Of a stretch of 22,581 nt of DNA, positions 1-7,405 are shown piece after piece (position 1 is the stretch's first letter; every line of letters starts with the position of its first letter). The DNA is from JAAZHN01 sp964605575 (GTDB lineage: Bacteria; Bacillota_I; Bacilli_A; RF39; UBA660). A program made the translations under genes and the position numbers. The stretch spans positions 1 through 22,581 of the forward strand of contig CAZSDG010000012.1 of NCBI GenBank assembly GCA_964605575.1, written 5' to 3'. The notes beneath the pieces were generated by a model, which had not been told where the DNA came from, ran no database searches, and was given only the letters and a program-made list of their open reading frames with translations.

Positions 1-53
1 TATTTCCAACAATGAAAAACAAATAGTTATATAACTTTACTTTACTAATTTAA

Positions 54-82
54 TTTACATATTATTTTATTGGTGATATAAT
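54..82 (+). promoter_or_regulatory. Promoter of the YfcC-like transporter gene
   Basis: A -35 TTTACA (54-59) and -10 TATAAT (77-82) are separated by 17 nt. The -10 is preceded by TGA, giving the extended form TGATATAAT (74-82). The start codon is at 105 and the RBS AAGGAGG is at 91-97, so the predicted leader is only about 16 nt. Confidence 0.75.
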
Positions 83-104
83 TTTACATAAGGAGGAATT
101 ATAA

Positions 105-1502
105 ATGAAAAAGTTTTTTGAAAAAAATAATTTAATAAAATGGACAGGAATAGTGTTATTACTTGCGGTGGCTTCTTCATGGATATTTAAAATAACTGTT
201 GAAGGAACAGCTGCATTTTATAGAATAGGAGTTTTAGACTTCTTTACAATTGGTGTAATTGGAGTTAATTCTTACGCAGCAATATTTACAATGATTATTG
301 TCATCGCTGGATTCTATGAATTATTAAAGAAAACTAATTTTTATGGAAAATTAGTTGACTATGTTTCAAATCTCTTTAAAAAACAAGGAGATATGTTCAT
401 TTTAATAACAATGTTATTCTTTGCGATATTATCTGCATTATTTGTTGATACATTTGCTTTAATATTTTTTGTACCATTTTTCATATCAGTAATACTAAAT
501 ATGAAATATGATCGATTTACAGCATTTTTAGCAACATTTGGCGCAATTCTTGTTGGAATAATTGGTAGTTTATATAATGGAAATTATATTGGACAACTAG
601 TTAGTACTCTAGGAAATACATATCAAGATAATGCTTTATATCGTTTTGGATTATTCGCAGCAAGTTTTGTGTTATTAGTTTTTGTAACATTAATGCATGC
701 TAGAAAATCTAATAAAAAAGAAAAAATAACAGATCTTGAAGTAGTTGAAGAATTATTTTCAGTTGAAAAACCAACAAAAGAAAAAGCAAATATTGCTGTT
801 GCAGTTATATTTGGATTACTTTCTTTAGTAGTTATCCTTGGAGCAATCCAATGGGGAAGCGCTTTTGGCTCAACTTGGGCAAAAGATGTTCACACGTGGT
901 TTAATGAAATAATGATTTTTAATGAGGAATTGTTAAGAGATATTGTTGGTTATAATTCAGAGTTGGGAATGTGGGATTTATTCAATTTCCAAGCAATTAT
1001 TATTTTAGCAGCTGCTATTATTGCGTCAGTATCTAAAATATCGTTATCTGAATTTATCGACTCATTTGTGACTGGCTTGAAGAAAATGGCAAAACCTTTA
1101 GCAGTATTATTTACTATATTCTTTGTTAGAACAGTAGTCTATTATTATCCAGCTATTCAAACTCCATTTACTTCATTAATGAAAGACTTTAATTATTTCG
1201 TCGCAGCAGTTATTGGTTTCTTTGCGTCATTCTTTGGTGTTGACTTTCCAAATACTTGGACAATATCTGGTGCACATATGATTCAAGATTTTTCAAAGGT
1301 TATTAACAAAAACACATTGTCAGTTATTTTTCAATCTGTTTATGGTTTAGCACAGTTTGTTGCTCCTACAAGCGTATTCTTAATGCTGGGGCTATCATTT
1401 TTAGAAATACCATATTTAGAGTGGTTGAAAAAGTCTTGGAAACTACTGGTTGGTTTACTAAGTATTGTAATAATTGTTGTTTTATTAGTAACTCAATTAT
1501 AA
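105..1502 (+). CDS. YfcC-like membrane transporter (ion transporter superfamily)
   Basis: A 465-residue polytopic membrane protein with about 11-12 hydrophobic segments, roughly at residues 11-30, 41-53, 57-73, 96-112, 115-131, 138-156, 180-198, 228-249, 295-309, 330-345, 363-380, 405-425 and 443-463. A charged cytoplasmic-looking loop (about 199-228) divides it into two halves. The C-terminal stretch APTSVFLMLGLSFLEIPYLEW resembles the end of YfcC/arginine-ornithine antiporter-like carriers, where a P-T-S turn precedes a final helix and a conserved Trp-Leu-Lys. Known members of the family move C4-dicarboxylates or amino acids; no substrate can be read here. The start has AAGGAGG 7 nt upstream. 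It is a single-gene transcript with its own promoter and terminator. The family call rests on recognition by eye and the protein looks divergent. Confidence 0.6.
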   Translation: MKKFFEKNNLIKWTGIVLLLAVASSWIFKITVEGTAAFYRIGVLDFFTIGVIGVNSYAAIFTMIIVIAGFYELLKKTNFYGKLVDYVSNLFKKQGDMFILITMLFFAILSALFVDTFALIFFVPFFISVILNMKYDRFTAFLATFGAILVGIIGSLYNGNYIGQLVSTLGNTYQDNALYRFGLFAASFVLLVFVTLMHARKSNKKEKITDLEVVEELFSVEKPTKEKANIAVAVIFGLLSLVVILGAIQWGSAFGSTWAKDVHTWFNEIMIFNEELLRDIVGYNSELGMWDLFNFQAIIILAAAIIASVSKISLSEFIDSFVTGLKKMAKPLAVLFTIFFVRTVVYYYPAIQTPFTSLMKDFNYFVAAVIGFFASFFGVDFPNTWTISGAHMIQDFSKVINKNTLSVIFQSVYGLAQFVAPTSVFLMLGLSFLEIPYLEWLKKSWKLLVGLLSIVIIVVLLVTQL

Positions 1503-1512
1503 TTAACGAAAT

Positions 1513-1532
1513 AGAAGCAAAGCTTCTTTTTT
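1513..1532 (+). terminator. Rho-independent terminator after the transporter gene
   Basis: The stem AGAAGC / GCTTCT (1513-1518 and 1522-1527) with loop AAA is followed by five T. It lies 10 nt after the stop codon. Confidence 0.8.
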
Positions 1533-1533
1533 G

Positions 1534-1562
1534 TTGCTATAAAGACTAAAATAACCTATAAT
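1534..1562 (+). promoter_or_regulatory. Promoter of the prepilin-like gene pair
   Basis: TTGCTA (1534-1539), a 17-nt spacer and TATAAT (1557-1562). It begins directly behind the preceding terminator's T-run. The predicted transcription start is about 10 nt before the ATG at 1579. Confidence 0.65.
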
Positions 1563-1578
1563 TTAAGTGGTGAAACAA

Positions 1579-1962
1579 ATGAAATTAAATAATAAAGGCT
1601 GGGGCTATGGAACAATGTTTTTATTGATGAGTGTATTAATCATTGCACTTATTGTTGTTTGGGCATATAGTTATAAAATACATTATCAGTTAGAAGATTT
1701 AAACAAAACAAATAATTATCAATATTATAAAAATTTGGAAATCAGGTTAAAAAATTCTGGCGAGTATTATATTAATCTTAAAAAATACGATTGCTCGATT
1801 AATGATTGCATAATAAGCTACCAAGAGTTAAAATCTGAACAAATGGTTTCAGAGATCTTAGATAAACAAACTAAAAAGGAATGTGCTGGGTATGTTGCTT
1901 CCAATGGGAGTACAACAAAAGCGTATGTTAGCTGTGATAACTATGTAACAGAGGGTTATTAA
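1579..1962 (+). CDS. Small prepilin-like membrane-anchored protein
   Basis: A 127-residue protein of unknown function. I start it at ATG 1579 rather than GTG 1567, because 1567 overlaps the RBS-like AAGTGGTG (1565-1572) and lies upstream of the predicted transcription start. From this start the protein begins MKLNNKGWGYG and then a single hydrophobic helix (about residues 14-32). A short Lys/Asn leader ending in Lys-Gly before a hydrophobic helix recalls type IV prepilins and pseudopilins, but the usual F-T-L-x-E is absent (WGYGTM instead), so processing by a prepilin peptidase is only a possibility. The exported part has four Cys (two in DCSINDC, then C-x16-C) and ends CDNYVTEGY. The gene after it shares this C-terminal pattern. 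No pilus assembly genes are visible nearby. Confidence 0.6.
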   Translation: MKLNNKGWGYGTMFLLMSVLIIALIVVWAYSYKIHYQLEDLNKTNNYQYYKNLEIRLKNSGEYYINLKKYDCSINDCIISYQELKSEQMVSEILDKQTKKECAGYVASNGSTTKAYVSCDNYVTEGY

Positions 1963-1964
1963 TA

Positions 1965-2339
1965 ATGAGAAAAATGAGTGTTCTATCTTGGTTCTGGGCG
2001 TTTATTATGTTATTACTATTTGGTTTATTATTAATTTATGCAATCTATTTTTCCAAAAATCATAAATATATAGAACTAGAAAGAAAAATGATTAATTTAG
2101 TTAAAACCAACGATATATTAAAAGAAAAAATAAACTCTAATTCAACTAACTTAATAAACCATACAGATTTAAGTGAATATATAAAATTAGAAGTTAATAA
2201 AGATAAATGTTATGGAGAAGTTAAAATCAATAAAACAATCTTTGGAAATCAATATAAACCTTACTTAAAATGTGATAAATATGAATCATTTAAAATATTT
2301 ATTAATAAAAAACCAAATAATGATCAGACGAGTGATTAG
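1965..2339 (+). CDS. Second small membrane-anchored protein, related C-terminus to its neighbour
   Basis: A 124-residue protein with one N-terminal membrane helix (about residues 9-29), followed by a Lys/Asn-rich, probably coiled or extended stretch. A C-terminal segment KCYGEV...YKPYLKCDKYESF matches the neighbour's ECAGYV...KAYVSCDNYVTEGY in order and spacing. The two therefore look like diverged tandem copies. It starts 2 nt after the previous stop codon, and the end of that gene (GAGGGTT at 1951-1957) serves as its RBS, which suggests translational coupling. It has only two Cys, both in the shared motif. Function unknown. The Phe-free, Trp-rich helix start (SVLSWFWAF) lacks a prepilin-like Lys-Gly. 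Confidence 0.6.
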   Translation: MRKMSVLSWFWAFIMLLLFGLLLIYAIYFSKNHKYIELERKMINLVKTNDILKEKINSNSTNLINHTDLSEYIKLEVNKDKCYGEVKINKTIFGNQYKPYLKCDKYESFKIFINKKPNNDQTSD

Positions 2340-2350
2340 TAATATTATTA

Positions 2351-2378
2351 TTGACAATCATTTATATAATGTTAGAAT
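2351..2378 (+). promoter_or_regulatory. Promoter overlapping the following terminator
   Basis: TTGACA (2351-2356), 16-nt spacer, TAGAAT (2373-2378). The predicted start near 2385 falls inside the hairpin at 2379-2404. A nearer TATAAT at 2365-2370 is only 8 nt from TTGACA and was not used. Confidence 0.55.
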
Positions 2379-2406
2379 AAAAACACTTTGAAAGAGGTGT
2401 TTTTTT
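2379..2406 (+). terminator. Terminator hairpin containing the next gene's RBS
   Basis: An 11-bp stem (2379-2389 with 2394-2404, two G-T wobbles) closes a GAAA tetraloop and ends in seven T. It should end the prepilin-like transcript. Its 3' arm and loop contain AAAGAGGTG (2391-2399), the only RBS-like sequence before the next gene. Confidence 0.7.
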
Positions 2407-2430
2407 ATTAGAATTGTAATTAATTATGAC

Positions 2431-2988
2431 TTGATAAAAAGAATAAATCAATCCCAAAGGAACCATAAATTTACATTGATAAAAAAACAAACTAAGTATT
2501 ATGCGATTTGTTACGGTATTTTTGTGGCCATTGATGTATTGATTCTAAAACGAAAATTACCTTTTTCTTTAAAAGAAAGGTTAATTAGTATGGCAATATT
2601 GTTTTCTCTTAATAACATAGTGCCAATTATAAAGGATACAGCATTGTTTAGTATTGATGAAGAAAAAAATAGAGTGATACAAGGACAATTAAAAGCAACT
2701 AGAGATTTAATAGTATTATTATCAAAGTTAGAAGAACAAAATATTAAGACAACTATGGAAGGACTATACGAGGCTGAGGAATATAAAAGAAAATATAGTT
2801 TAGTTAAGTATAGTGATGGTGTAAAAATAATGCAAAGAAAATACATTACGCTTCCAACTCAAAATATAATCGGTAAAAGAAAAGATATATCTATTTTACA
2901 AGAACATATAATTGGCAATAAGGAATATGTTCTAATATTAGGAAGTCCGATAAAAAAAACAGAACTAAAACCAGTATTTAATATATAA
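2431..2988 (+). CDS. Membrane protein of unknown function
   Basis: 185 residues from the first usual start codon (TTG 2431). Two hydrophobic segments lie at about residues 26-40 and 52-68, followed by a soluble C-terminal part of about 110 residues with mixed charge. I do not recognise the family. The start is uncertain: no RBS stands before TTG 2431, whereas AAAGAGGTG at 2391-2399 is ideally placed (7 nt) for an ATT codon at 2407 in the same frame, which would add eight residues (I/M-R-I-V-I-N-Y-D). No ATG or GTG exists in that frame between the RBS and 2431. It is followed immediately by the str operon promoter, with no obvious terminator, so some readthrough into rpsL is possible. Confidence 0.55.
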   Translation: MIKRINQSQRNHKFTLIKKQTKYYAICYGIFVAIDVLILKRKLPFSLKERLISMAILFSLNNIVPIIKDTALFSIDEEKNRVIQGQLKATRDLIVLLSKLEEQNIKTTMEGLYEAEEYKRKYSLVKYSDGVKIMQRKYITLPTQNIIGKRKDISILQEHIIGNKEYVLILGSPIKKTELKPVFNI

Positions 2989-2993
2989 AAATG

Positions 2994-3023
2994 TTGACAA
3001 TTATAGTTAATAAGTGCTATATT
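2994..3023 (+). promoter_or_regulatory. Main promoter of the str operon
   Basis: A perfect TTGACA (2994-2999) and TATATT (3018-3023), spacer 18, with an extended TG at 3015-3016. It lies 6 nt after the upstream stop codon and leaves a leader of about 88 nt, much longer than others in the window. Confidence 0.8.
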
Positions 3024-3029
3024 AGTAAT

Positions 3030-3117
3030 GCGTTAATTATTTGGTTCTACATAGGTGGAACCTATTATTAAGGAATATACGATACACCGGGAACTGTGTA
3101 TATGAAAGGAGAATAAA
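3030..3117 (+). promoter_or_regulatory. Structured 5' leader of the str operon
   Basis: Two hairpins are visible. The first pairs GGTTCTAC (3043-3050) with GTGGAACC (3055-3062) around loop ATAG, an 8-bp stem with one wobble. The second pairs ATACAC (3082-3087) with GTGTAT (3096-3101) around an 8-nt loop CGGGAACT. The RBS AAAGGAG (3105-3111) follows directly. There is no T-run after either hairpin, so transcription attenuation is not indicated. A ribosomal-protein binding leader is possible, but I recognise no known class. Confidence 0.45.
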
Positions 3118-3537
3118 ATGCCTACAATTAATCAATTACTTAGAAAAGGTCGTAAAAGTAAAACGAAGAAAAAACAAAGTCCAGTATTAAATATGGGTTT
3201 TAATAGTATGACAAGAAGAACAACAAAGACAGATCATCCACAAATGCGTGGAGTTTGTACAAGAGTTGGAACGCGTACTCCTAAGAAACCAAACTCAGCA
3301 TTAAGAAAATATGCTCGTGTTAGATTATCAAATGGTCGTGAAGTTGATACTTATATTCCAGGCGAAGGTCATAATTTACAGGAACATAGTGTTGTTTTAA
3401 TTCGTGGTGGTAGAGCCCAAGATTTAATCGGGGTTCGTTACCATATTGTTCGTGGAGCACTTGATACTGCCGGAGTTGAAAATAGAAAACAAGGCCGTAG
3501 TAAATATGGTACTAAAAAAGTAAAATCAAAAAAATAG
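3118..3537 (+). CDS. rpsL: 30S ribosomal protein S12
   Basis: A 139-residue S12, the usual Bacillota length, a core protein of the decoding centre. The conserved stretches TPKKPNSALRK (from residue 54) and GHNLQEHSVVLIRGGR (84-99) are intact, as is the C-terminal RSKYGTKK. The normally invariant loop V-K-D-L-P-G reads A-Q-D-L-I-G (residues 100-105): the equivalents of E. coli Lys87 and Pro90, both linked to streptomycin response, are Gln and Ile. The Asp between them, target of RimO in some bacteria, is kept. First gene of the str operon; ATG with AAAGGAG 6 nt upstream. rpsG starts 15 nt after the stop. Confidence 0.97.
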   Translation: MPTINQLLRKGRKSKTKKKQSPVLNMGFNSMTRRTTKTDHPQMRGVCTRVGTRTPKKPNSALRKYARVRLSNGREVDTYIPGEGHNLQEHSVVLIRGGRAQDLIGVRYHIVRGALDTAGVENRKQGRSKYGTKKVKSKK

Positions 3538-3552
3538 TTAAAGGAGGAAATT

Positions 3553-4020
3553 ATGCGTAAAAAACGTGCGATAAAAAGAGACGTGTTACCAGACCCAATT
3601 TATAATTCAAAATTAATTACTAAATTAGTTAATCAAATTATGAATGATGGTAAACGTGGAACTGCTGAAAGAATATTTACTGAAGCATTCGCGATTATTG
3701 AAAAAGAATCAGGCGAAAAAGCAATAGATGTATTCAATCAAGCATTAGAAAATATTAAACCAATTTTAGAAGTTAAATCAAGAAGAGTTGGTGGATCAAA
3801 TTACCAAGTTCCTGTTGAAGTAGCAGCTGATCGTTCTCAAACCTTAGCGTTAAGATGGTTAGTAAATTATGCGAAAAATAGAAGTGGTAAAGGAATGGCT
3901 ATTAATTTAGCAAATGAAATTATGGATGCAGCAAAAGGAGTTGGCGGCGCAGTCAAAAAACGTGAAGATGTTCACAGAATGGCCGAAGCTAATAAAGCAT
4001 TTGCTCATTATAGATGGTAG
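3553..4020 (+). CDS. rpsG: 30S ribosomal protein S7
   Basis: 155 residues, the family's normal length. S7 binds the 3' major domain of 16S rRNA and starts assembly of the 30S head. Family hallmarks are the N-terminal R-K-K-R-A-I-K-R-D-V-L-P-D-P, the SRRVGGSNYQVPVEV core (residues 76-90), RSQTLALRWLV and the closing KREDVHRMAEANKAFAHYRW. It follows rpsL by 15 nt with AAAGGAGG as RBS, and is followed by fusA 9 nt later. Its stop codon TAG is part of fusA's RBS (TAGGAGG), so the two are probably translationally coupled. Confidence 0.97.
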   Translation: MRKKRAIKRDVLPDPIYNSKLITKLVNQIMNDGKRGTAERIFTEAFAIIEKESGEKAIDVFNQALENIKPILEVKSRRVGGSNYQVPVEVAADRSQTLALRWLVNYAKNRSGKGMAINLANEIMDAAKGVGGAVKKREDVHRMAEANKAFAHYRW

Positions 4021-4029
4021 GAGGATAGT

Positions 4030-6102
4030 ATGGCTAGAGACATAGAATTAGAAAAAGTTAGAAATATTGGAATAATGGCTCATATAGATGCTGGTAAAAC
4101 AACATTTACAGAAAGAGTTTTATTTCATACTGGTCGTACACACAAAATTGGTGAAACTCATGATGGAGAATCACAAATGGACTGGATGGACCAAGAAAAA
4201 GAACGTGGTATTACTATTACTTCTGCAGCGACTACAGCTAATTGGAAAGGTTATCGTTTTAATATCATTGATACTCCGGGGCACGTCGACTTCACTATTG
4301 AAGTTGAAAGAAGCTTAAGAGTATTAGATGGGGCAATTACTGTAATTGATGCTCAAAATGGTGTTGAACCACAAACTGAAACAGTTTGGCGTCAAGCTAC
4401 TGAGTTCAAAGTTCCAAGAATGTTATTTGCTAATAAGATGGACAAAACTGGAGCAGATTATGCTTATAGTTTGGATTCAATAAGTAAAAGATTAGGCGTT
4501 AATGCTAAACCGATTGCTTGGCCAATTGGAGCTGAAGAAAACTTTAATGGCTTAGTTGACTTAATCAATATGAAAGCTTATAAATATGATGGTCATGAAC
4601 ACGAAGAACCAGAAGAAATTGAAATTCCGGTAGATTTAAAAGATTTAGTTGAACAAAAAAGAGTTGAATTAATTGAAGCTGTTGCCGATTTTGATGATGA
4701 ATTAATGGAAAAGTATTTAGAAGGTCAAGAAGTATCTGTTGATTTAATTAAAAAAGCAATTAGAAAAGGTACACTTGCTGTTGAATTTTTCCCAGTAATG
4801 CCAGGAAGTGGTAAAGCAAATATGGGTATCAAGTTTGCGCTTGATGCTGCGATTGACTTTTTACCAAGTCCGTTAGATGTTGAGGCAATTGCTTGTTATG
4901 ATGAGAATAACGAAGATGTGTTTAGAAATCCAAGTGATGAAGAACCATTTACAGCATTAGCATTTAAAGTAATGACCGACCCATTTGTTGGAAAACTTAC
5001 TTTCTTTAGAGTTTACTCAGGTAAATTAGAAGCGGGAAGTTATGTTTACAACTCAACAAAAGGCGTTAAAGAAAGAGTAGGAAGAATCCTACAAATGCAT
5101 GCTAACCAAAGAAAAGAAGTTGATGCAGTTTATACTGGAGAAATCGCTGCTGCTGTTGGTTTAAAAAATACATCTACTGCTGATACATTATGTGGAGAAA
5201 AGAACCCAGTAATCATGAAAGGTATGGCATTCCCAGAACCTGTAATTGATTTAGCAATTGAACCAAAAAGTAAAAACGATCAAGATAGAATGTCAACTGC
5301 TCTACAAAAGTTAGCAGAAGAAGATCCAACATTTAGACAAAAATCCGACCCAGAAACTGGACAAACAGTTATTAGTGGAATGGGTGAATTACACTTAGAA
5401 GTTCTTGTTGAAAGAATGAGAAGAGAGTTCAATGTTGATTGTAATGTTGGAAAACCACAAGTTGCTTATCGTGAAACATTAACTCAAACGGGTGAATGTG
5501 AAGGTAAGTATATTAAACAATCTGGTGGTCGTGGACAATATGGTCATGTTTGGATCAAGTTTGAACCAAATAAAGATAAAGGATATGAATTCGTTGATGC
5601 AGTTGTTGGAGGAGTTGTTCCAAGAGAATATATTCCAGTAACTGATAAAGGGTTGCAAGAAGCAATGGCTGGCGGAATCCTAGCTGGATATCCAATGGTT
5701 GATGTTAAAGCGACTCTATATGATGGCTCATATCACGATGTTGACTCATCAGAAATGGCGTTTAAAGTTGCTGCTTCACTTGCCTTAAAAGAAGCAAAAA
5801 ATAAATGTAAACCAGTTTTACTTGAACCGATTATGAAAGTTGATGTTGTAACACCAGAAGAATATTTTGGAAATGTTATGGGAGACTTAACTAGTCGTAG
5901 AGGAAAACCAATGGGACAAGAATCTCGTGGCAATGCATTACAAATAACTGTAATGATGCCATTATCAGAAATGTTTGGACTTGCTACTTCACTACGTAGT
6001 AACTCACAAGGTAGAGGAACATTTACACCTACTTTTGATCACTATGAAGAAGTACCAAAAAATATTGCTGAAGAAATAATCAAAAAGAATAATGCCAATT
6101 AA
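4030..6102 (+). CDS. fusA: Elongation factor G
   Basis: 690 residues, full length for EF-G, the GTPase that drives ribosomal translocation and, with RRF, recycling. Domain I shows the P-loop AHIDAGKTT (residues 17-25), RGITI with the switch Thr, the DTPGHVDF motif and NKMDKTGAD. Domains II to V follow, including GGRGQYGHVWIKFEP in domain IV and the C-terminal TSLRSNSQGRGTF. No disruption or odd residue was noticed. Third gene of the str operon; the RBS TAGGAGG overlaps the rpsG stop codon. The next gene, tuf, has its own promoter in the 65-nt gap. Confidence 0.98.
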   Translation: MARDIELEKVRNIGIMAHIDAGKTTFTERVLFHTGRTHKIGETHDGESQMDWMDQEKERGITITSAATTANWKGYRFNIIDTPGHVDFTIEVERSLRVLDGAITVIDAQNGVEPQTETVWRQATEFKVPRMLFANKMDKTGADYAYSLDSISKRLGVNAKPIAWPIGAEENFNGLVDLINMKAYKYDGHEHEEPEEIEIPVDLKDLVEQKRVELIEAVADFDDELMEKYLEGQEVSVDLIKKAIRKGTLAVEFFPVMPGSGKANMGIKFALDAAIDFLPSPLDVEAIACYDENNEDVFRNPSDEEPFTALAFKVMTDPFVGKLTFFRVYSGKLEAGSYVYNSTKGVKERVGRILQMHANQRKEVDAVYTGEIAAAVGLKNTSTADTLCGEKNPVIMKGMAFPEPVIDLAIEPKSKNDQDRMSTALQKLAEEDPTFRQKSDPETGQTVISGMGELHLEVLVERMRREFNVDCNVGKPQVAYRETLTQTGECEGKYIKQSGGRGQYGHVWIKFEPNKDKGYEFVDAVVGGVVPREYIPVTDKGLQEAMAGGILAGYPMVDVKATLYDGSYHDVDSSEMAFKVAASLALKEAKNKCKPVLLEPIMKVDVVTPEEYFGNVMGDLTSRRGKPMGQESRGNALQITVMMPLSEMFGLATSLRSNSQGRGTFTPTFDHYEEVPKNIAEEIIKKNNAN

Positions 6103-6112
6103 TAAATAATAC

Positions 6113-6141
6113 TTGCTAAAATGCTAAGTATTAGGTAAAAT
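6113..6141 (+). promoter_or_regulatory. Internal promoter before tuf
   Basis: TTGCTA (6113-6118) and TAAAAT (6136-6141) are separated by exactly 17 nt in the fusA-tuf gap. No terminator stands between fusA and tuf, so tuf would be made both from the operon promoter and from this one, fitting the high demand for EF-Tu. Confidence 0.65.
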
Positions 6142-6167
6142 TAGAAATGTTAAAGGAGGAAATTATT

Positions 6168-7334
6168 ATGGCAAAACAAAAATTCGATCGTAGTAAGCCG
6201 CATATTAATATTGGTACTATTGGTCACGTAGACCACGGTAAAACAACATTAACTGCTGCTATTACAAAACAATTTGGAGAATTTCAATCATATGAACAAA
6301 TTGATAAGGCTCCAGAAGAAAGAGAAAGAGGAATAACAATTAGTACATCTCACGTTGAGTATGAAACTGACAAACGTCACTATGCTCACGTAGACTGTCC
6401 GGGGCATGCCGATTATGTTAAAAACATGATTACAGGTGCTGCGCAAATGGATGGAGCAATTCTAGTAGTATCAGCTGCTGATGGGCCAATGCCTCAAACT
6501 GCTGAACATATCCTATTATCAAGACAAGTAGGAGTACCTAAAATCGTAGTATTCATGAATAAATGTGATCAAGTTGATGATCCAGAATTACTAGATTTAG
6601 TAGAAATGGAAATCCGTGAATTACTTGAAAAATATGAATTCGATGCTGATTGTCCAATCGTTAGAGGATCTGCATTAAAAGCTCTTGAAGGTGATGAAAA
6701 ATACGTAGAAGCTATTAAAGAATTAATGGCTGCTGTTGATGAGTATATCCCAACACCAACTAGAGATGTAGATAAACCATTCTTAATGAGTATTGAAGAC
6801 GTATTTACAATTTCAGGACGTGGTACAGTTGTAACTGGCCGTGTTGAAAGAGGTCATTTAAATTTAAATGATGAAGTTGAAATTGTTGGTCTAAAAGATA
6901 CTAAGAAAACAGTTGTTACAGGAATTGAAATGTTTAGAAAACAACTTGAATATGCTGAAGCAGGAGATAATGCTGGAGTATTACTTCGTGGTATTACTCG
7001 TGAAGAAGTTGAAAGAGGTCAAGTATTAGCTAAACCAGGAAGTGTAACACCTCACAATAAATTCAAAGCTAGTGTATATGTTCTATCTAAAGAAGAAGGT
7101 GGAAGACACACTCCATTCTTTAGTAACTATCGTCCTCAATTCTATTTCAGAACTACAGACGTTACAGGAGTTGTAGAACTACCAGCTGGTGTTGAAATGG
7201 TTATGCCAGGCGATAATGTTGACATGACTGTTGAACTTATTGCTCCAGTAGCACTTGAAAACGGTACTAAATTCTCAATTAGAGAAGGCGGAAGAACTGT
7301 TGGTGCTGGTGTAGTATCAGAAATTCTTAAGTAA
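6168..7334 (+). CDS. tuf: Elongation factor Tu
   Basis: 388 residues from ATG 6168, which begins MAKQKFDRSKPHINIGTIG as expected and has AAAGGAGGA 7 nt upstream. The longer frame from 6147 would add seven residues containing the RBS and is not a real start. EF-Tu delivers aminoacyl-tRNA to the ribosome. Visible motifs are GHVDHGKTT (P-loop), ERGITI (switch I), DCPGHADY, NKCDQVDD and the C-terminal RTTDVTG and SIREGGRTVGAGVV. The domain sizes are normal and no inserts are seen. Last gene of the str operon, closed by a strong terminator 10 nt after the stop. Confidence 0.98.
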   Translation: MAKQKFDRSKPHINIGTIGHVDHGKTTLTAAITKQFGEFQSYEQIDKAPEERERGITISTSHVEYETDKRHYAHVDCPGHADYVKNMITGAAQMDGAILVVSAADGPMPQTAEHILLSRQVGVPKIVVFMNKCDQVDDPELLDLVEMEIRELLEKYEFDADCPIVRGSALKALEGDEKYVEAIKELMAAVDEYIPTPTRDVDKPFLMSIEDVFTISGRGTVVTGRVERGHLNLNDEVEIVGLKDTKKTVVTGIEMFRKQLEYAEAGDNAGVLLRGITREEVERGQVLAKPGSVTPHNKFKASVYVLSKEEGGRHTPFFSNYRPQFYFRTTDVTGVVELPAGVEMVMPGDNVDMTVELIAPVALENGTKFSIREGGRTVGAGVVSEILK

Positions 7335-7343
7335 TTTAGTAAT

Positions 7344-7372
7344 AAAAGTTGTCAAATTGACAACTTTTTTTG
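7344..7372 (+). terminator. Strong terminator of the str operon
   Basis: An 11-12 bp perfect inverted repeat, AAAAGTTGTCAA / TTGACAACTTTT (7344-7355 and 7357-7368), ends in a T-run (7365-7371). Confidence 0.9.
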
Positions 7373-7383
7373 TGTTATTAATA

Positions 7384-7394
7384 TATAATATAAT
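7384..7394 (+). promoter_or_regulatory. Likely -10 region of the GNAT-like gene
   Basis: Two overlapping TATAAT boxes (7384-7389 and 7389-7394) lie 16 and 11 nt before the ATG at 7406. No good -35 is visible; the region at the right distance is the T-run of the preceding terminator. Confidence 0.4.
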
Positions 7395-7405
7395 TAGGTG
7401 ATAAA

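Noticed and set aside
2351..2370. TTGACA plus TATAAT as one promoter
   Set aside because: The spacer is only 8 nt; TAGAAT at 2373-2378 gives a 16-nt spacer.
6147..6167. Seven-residue N-terminal extension of EF-Tu
   Set aside because: It contains the RBS of the true start at 6168.
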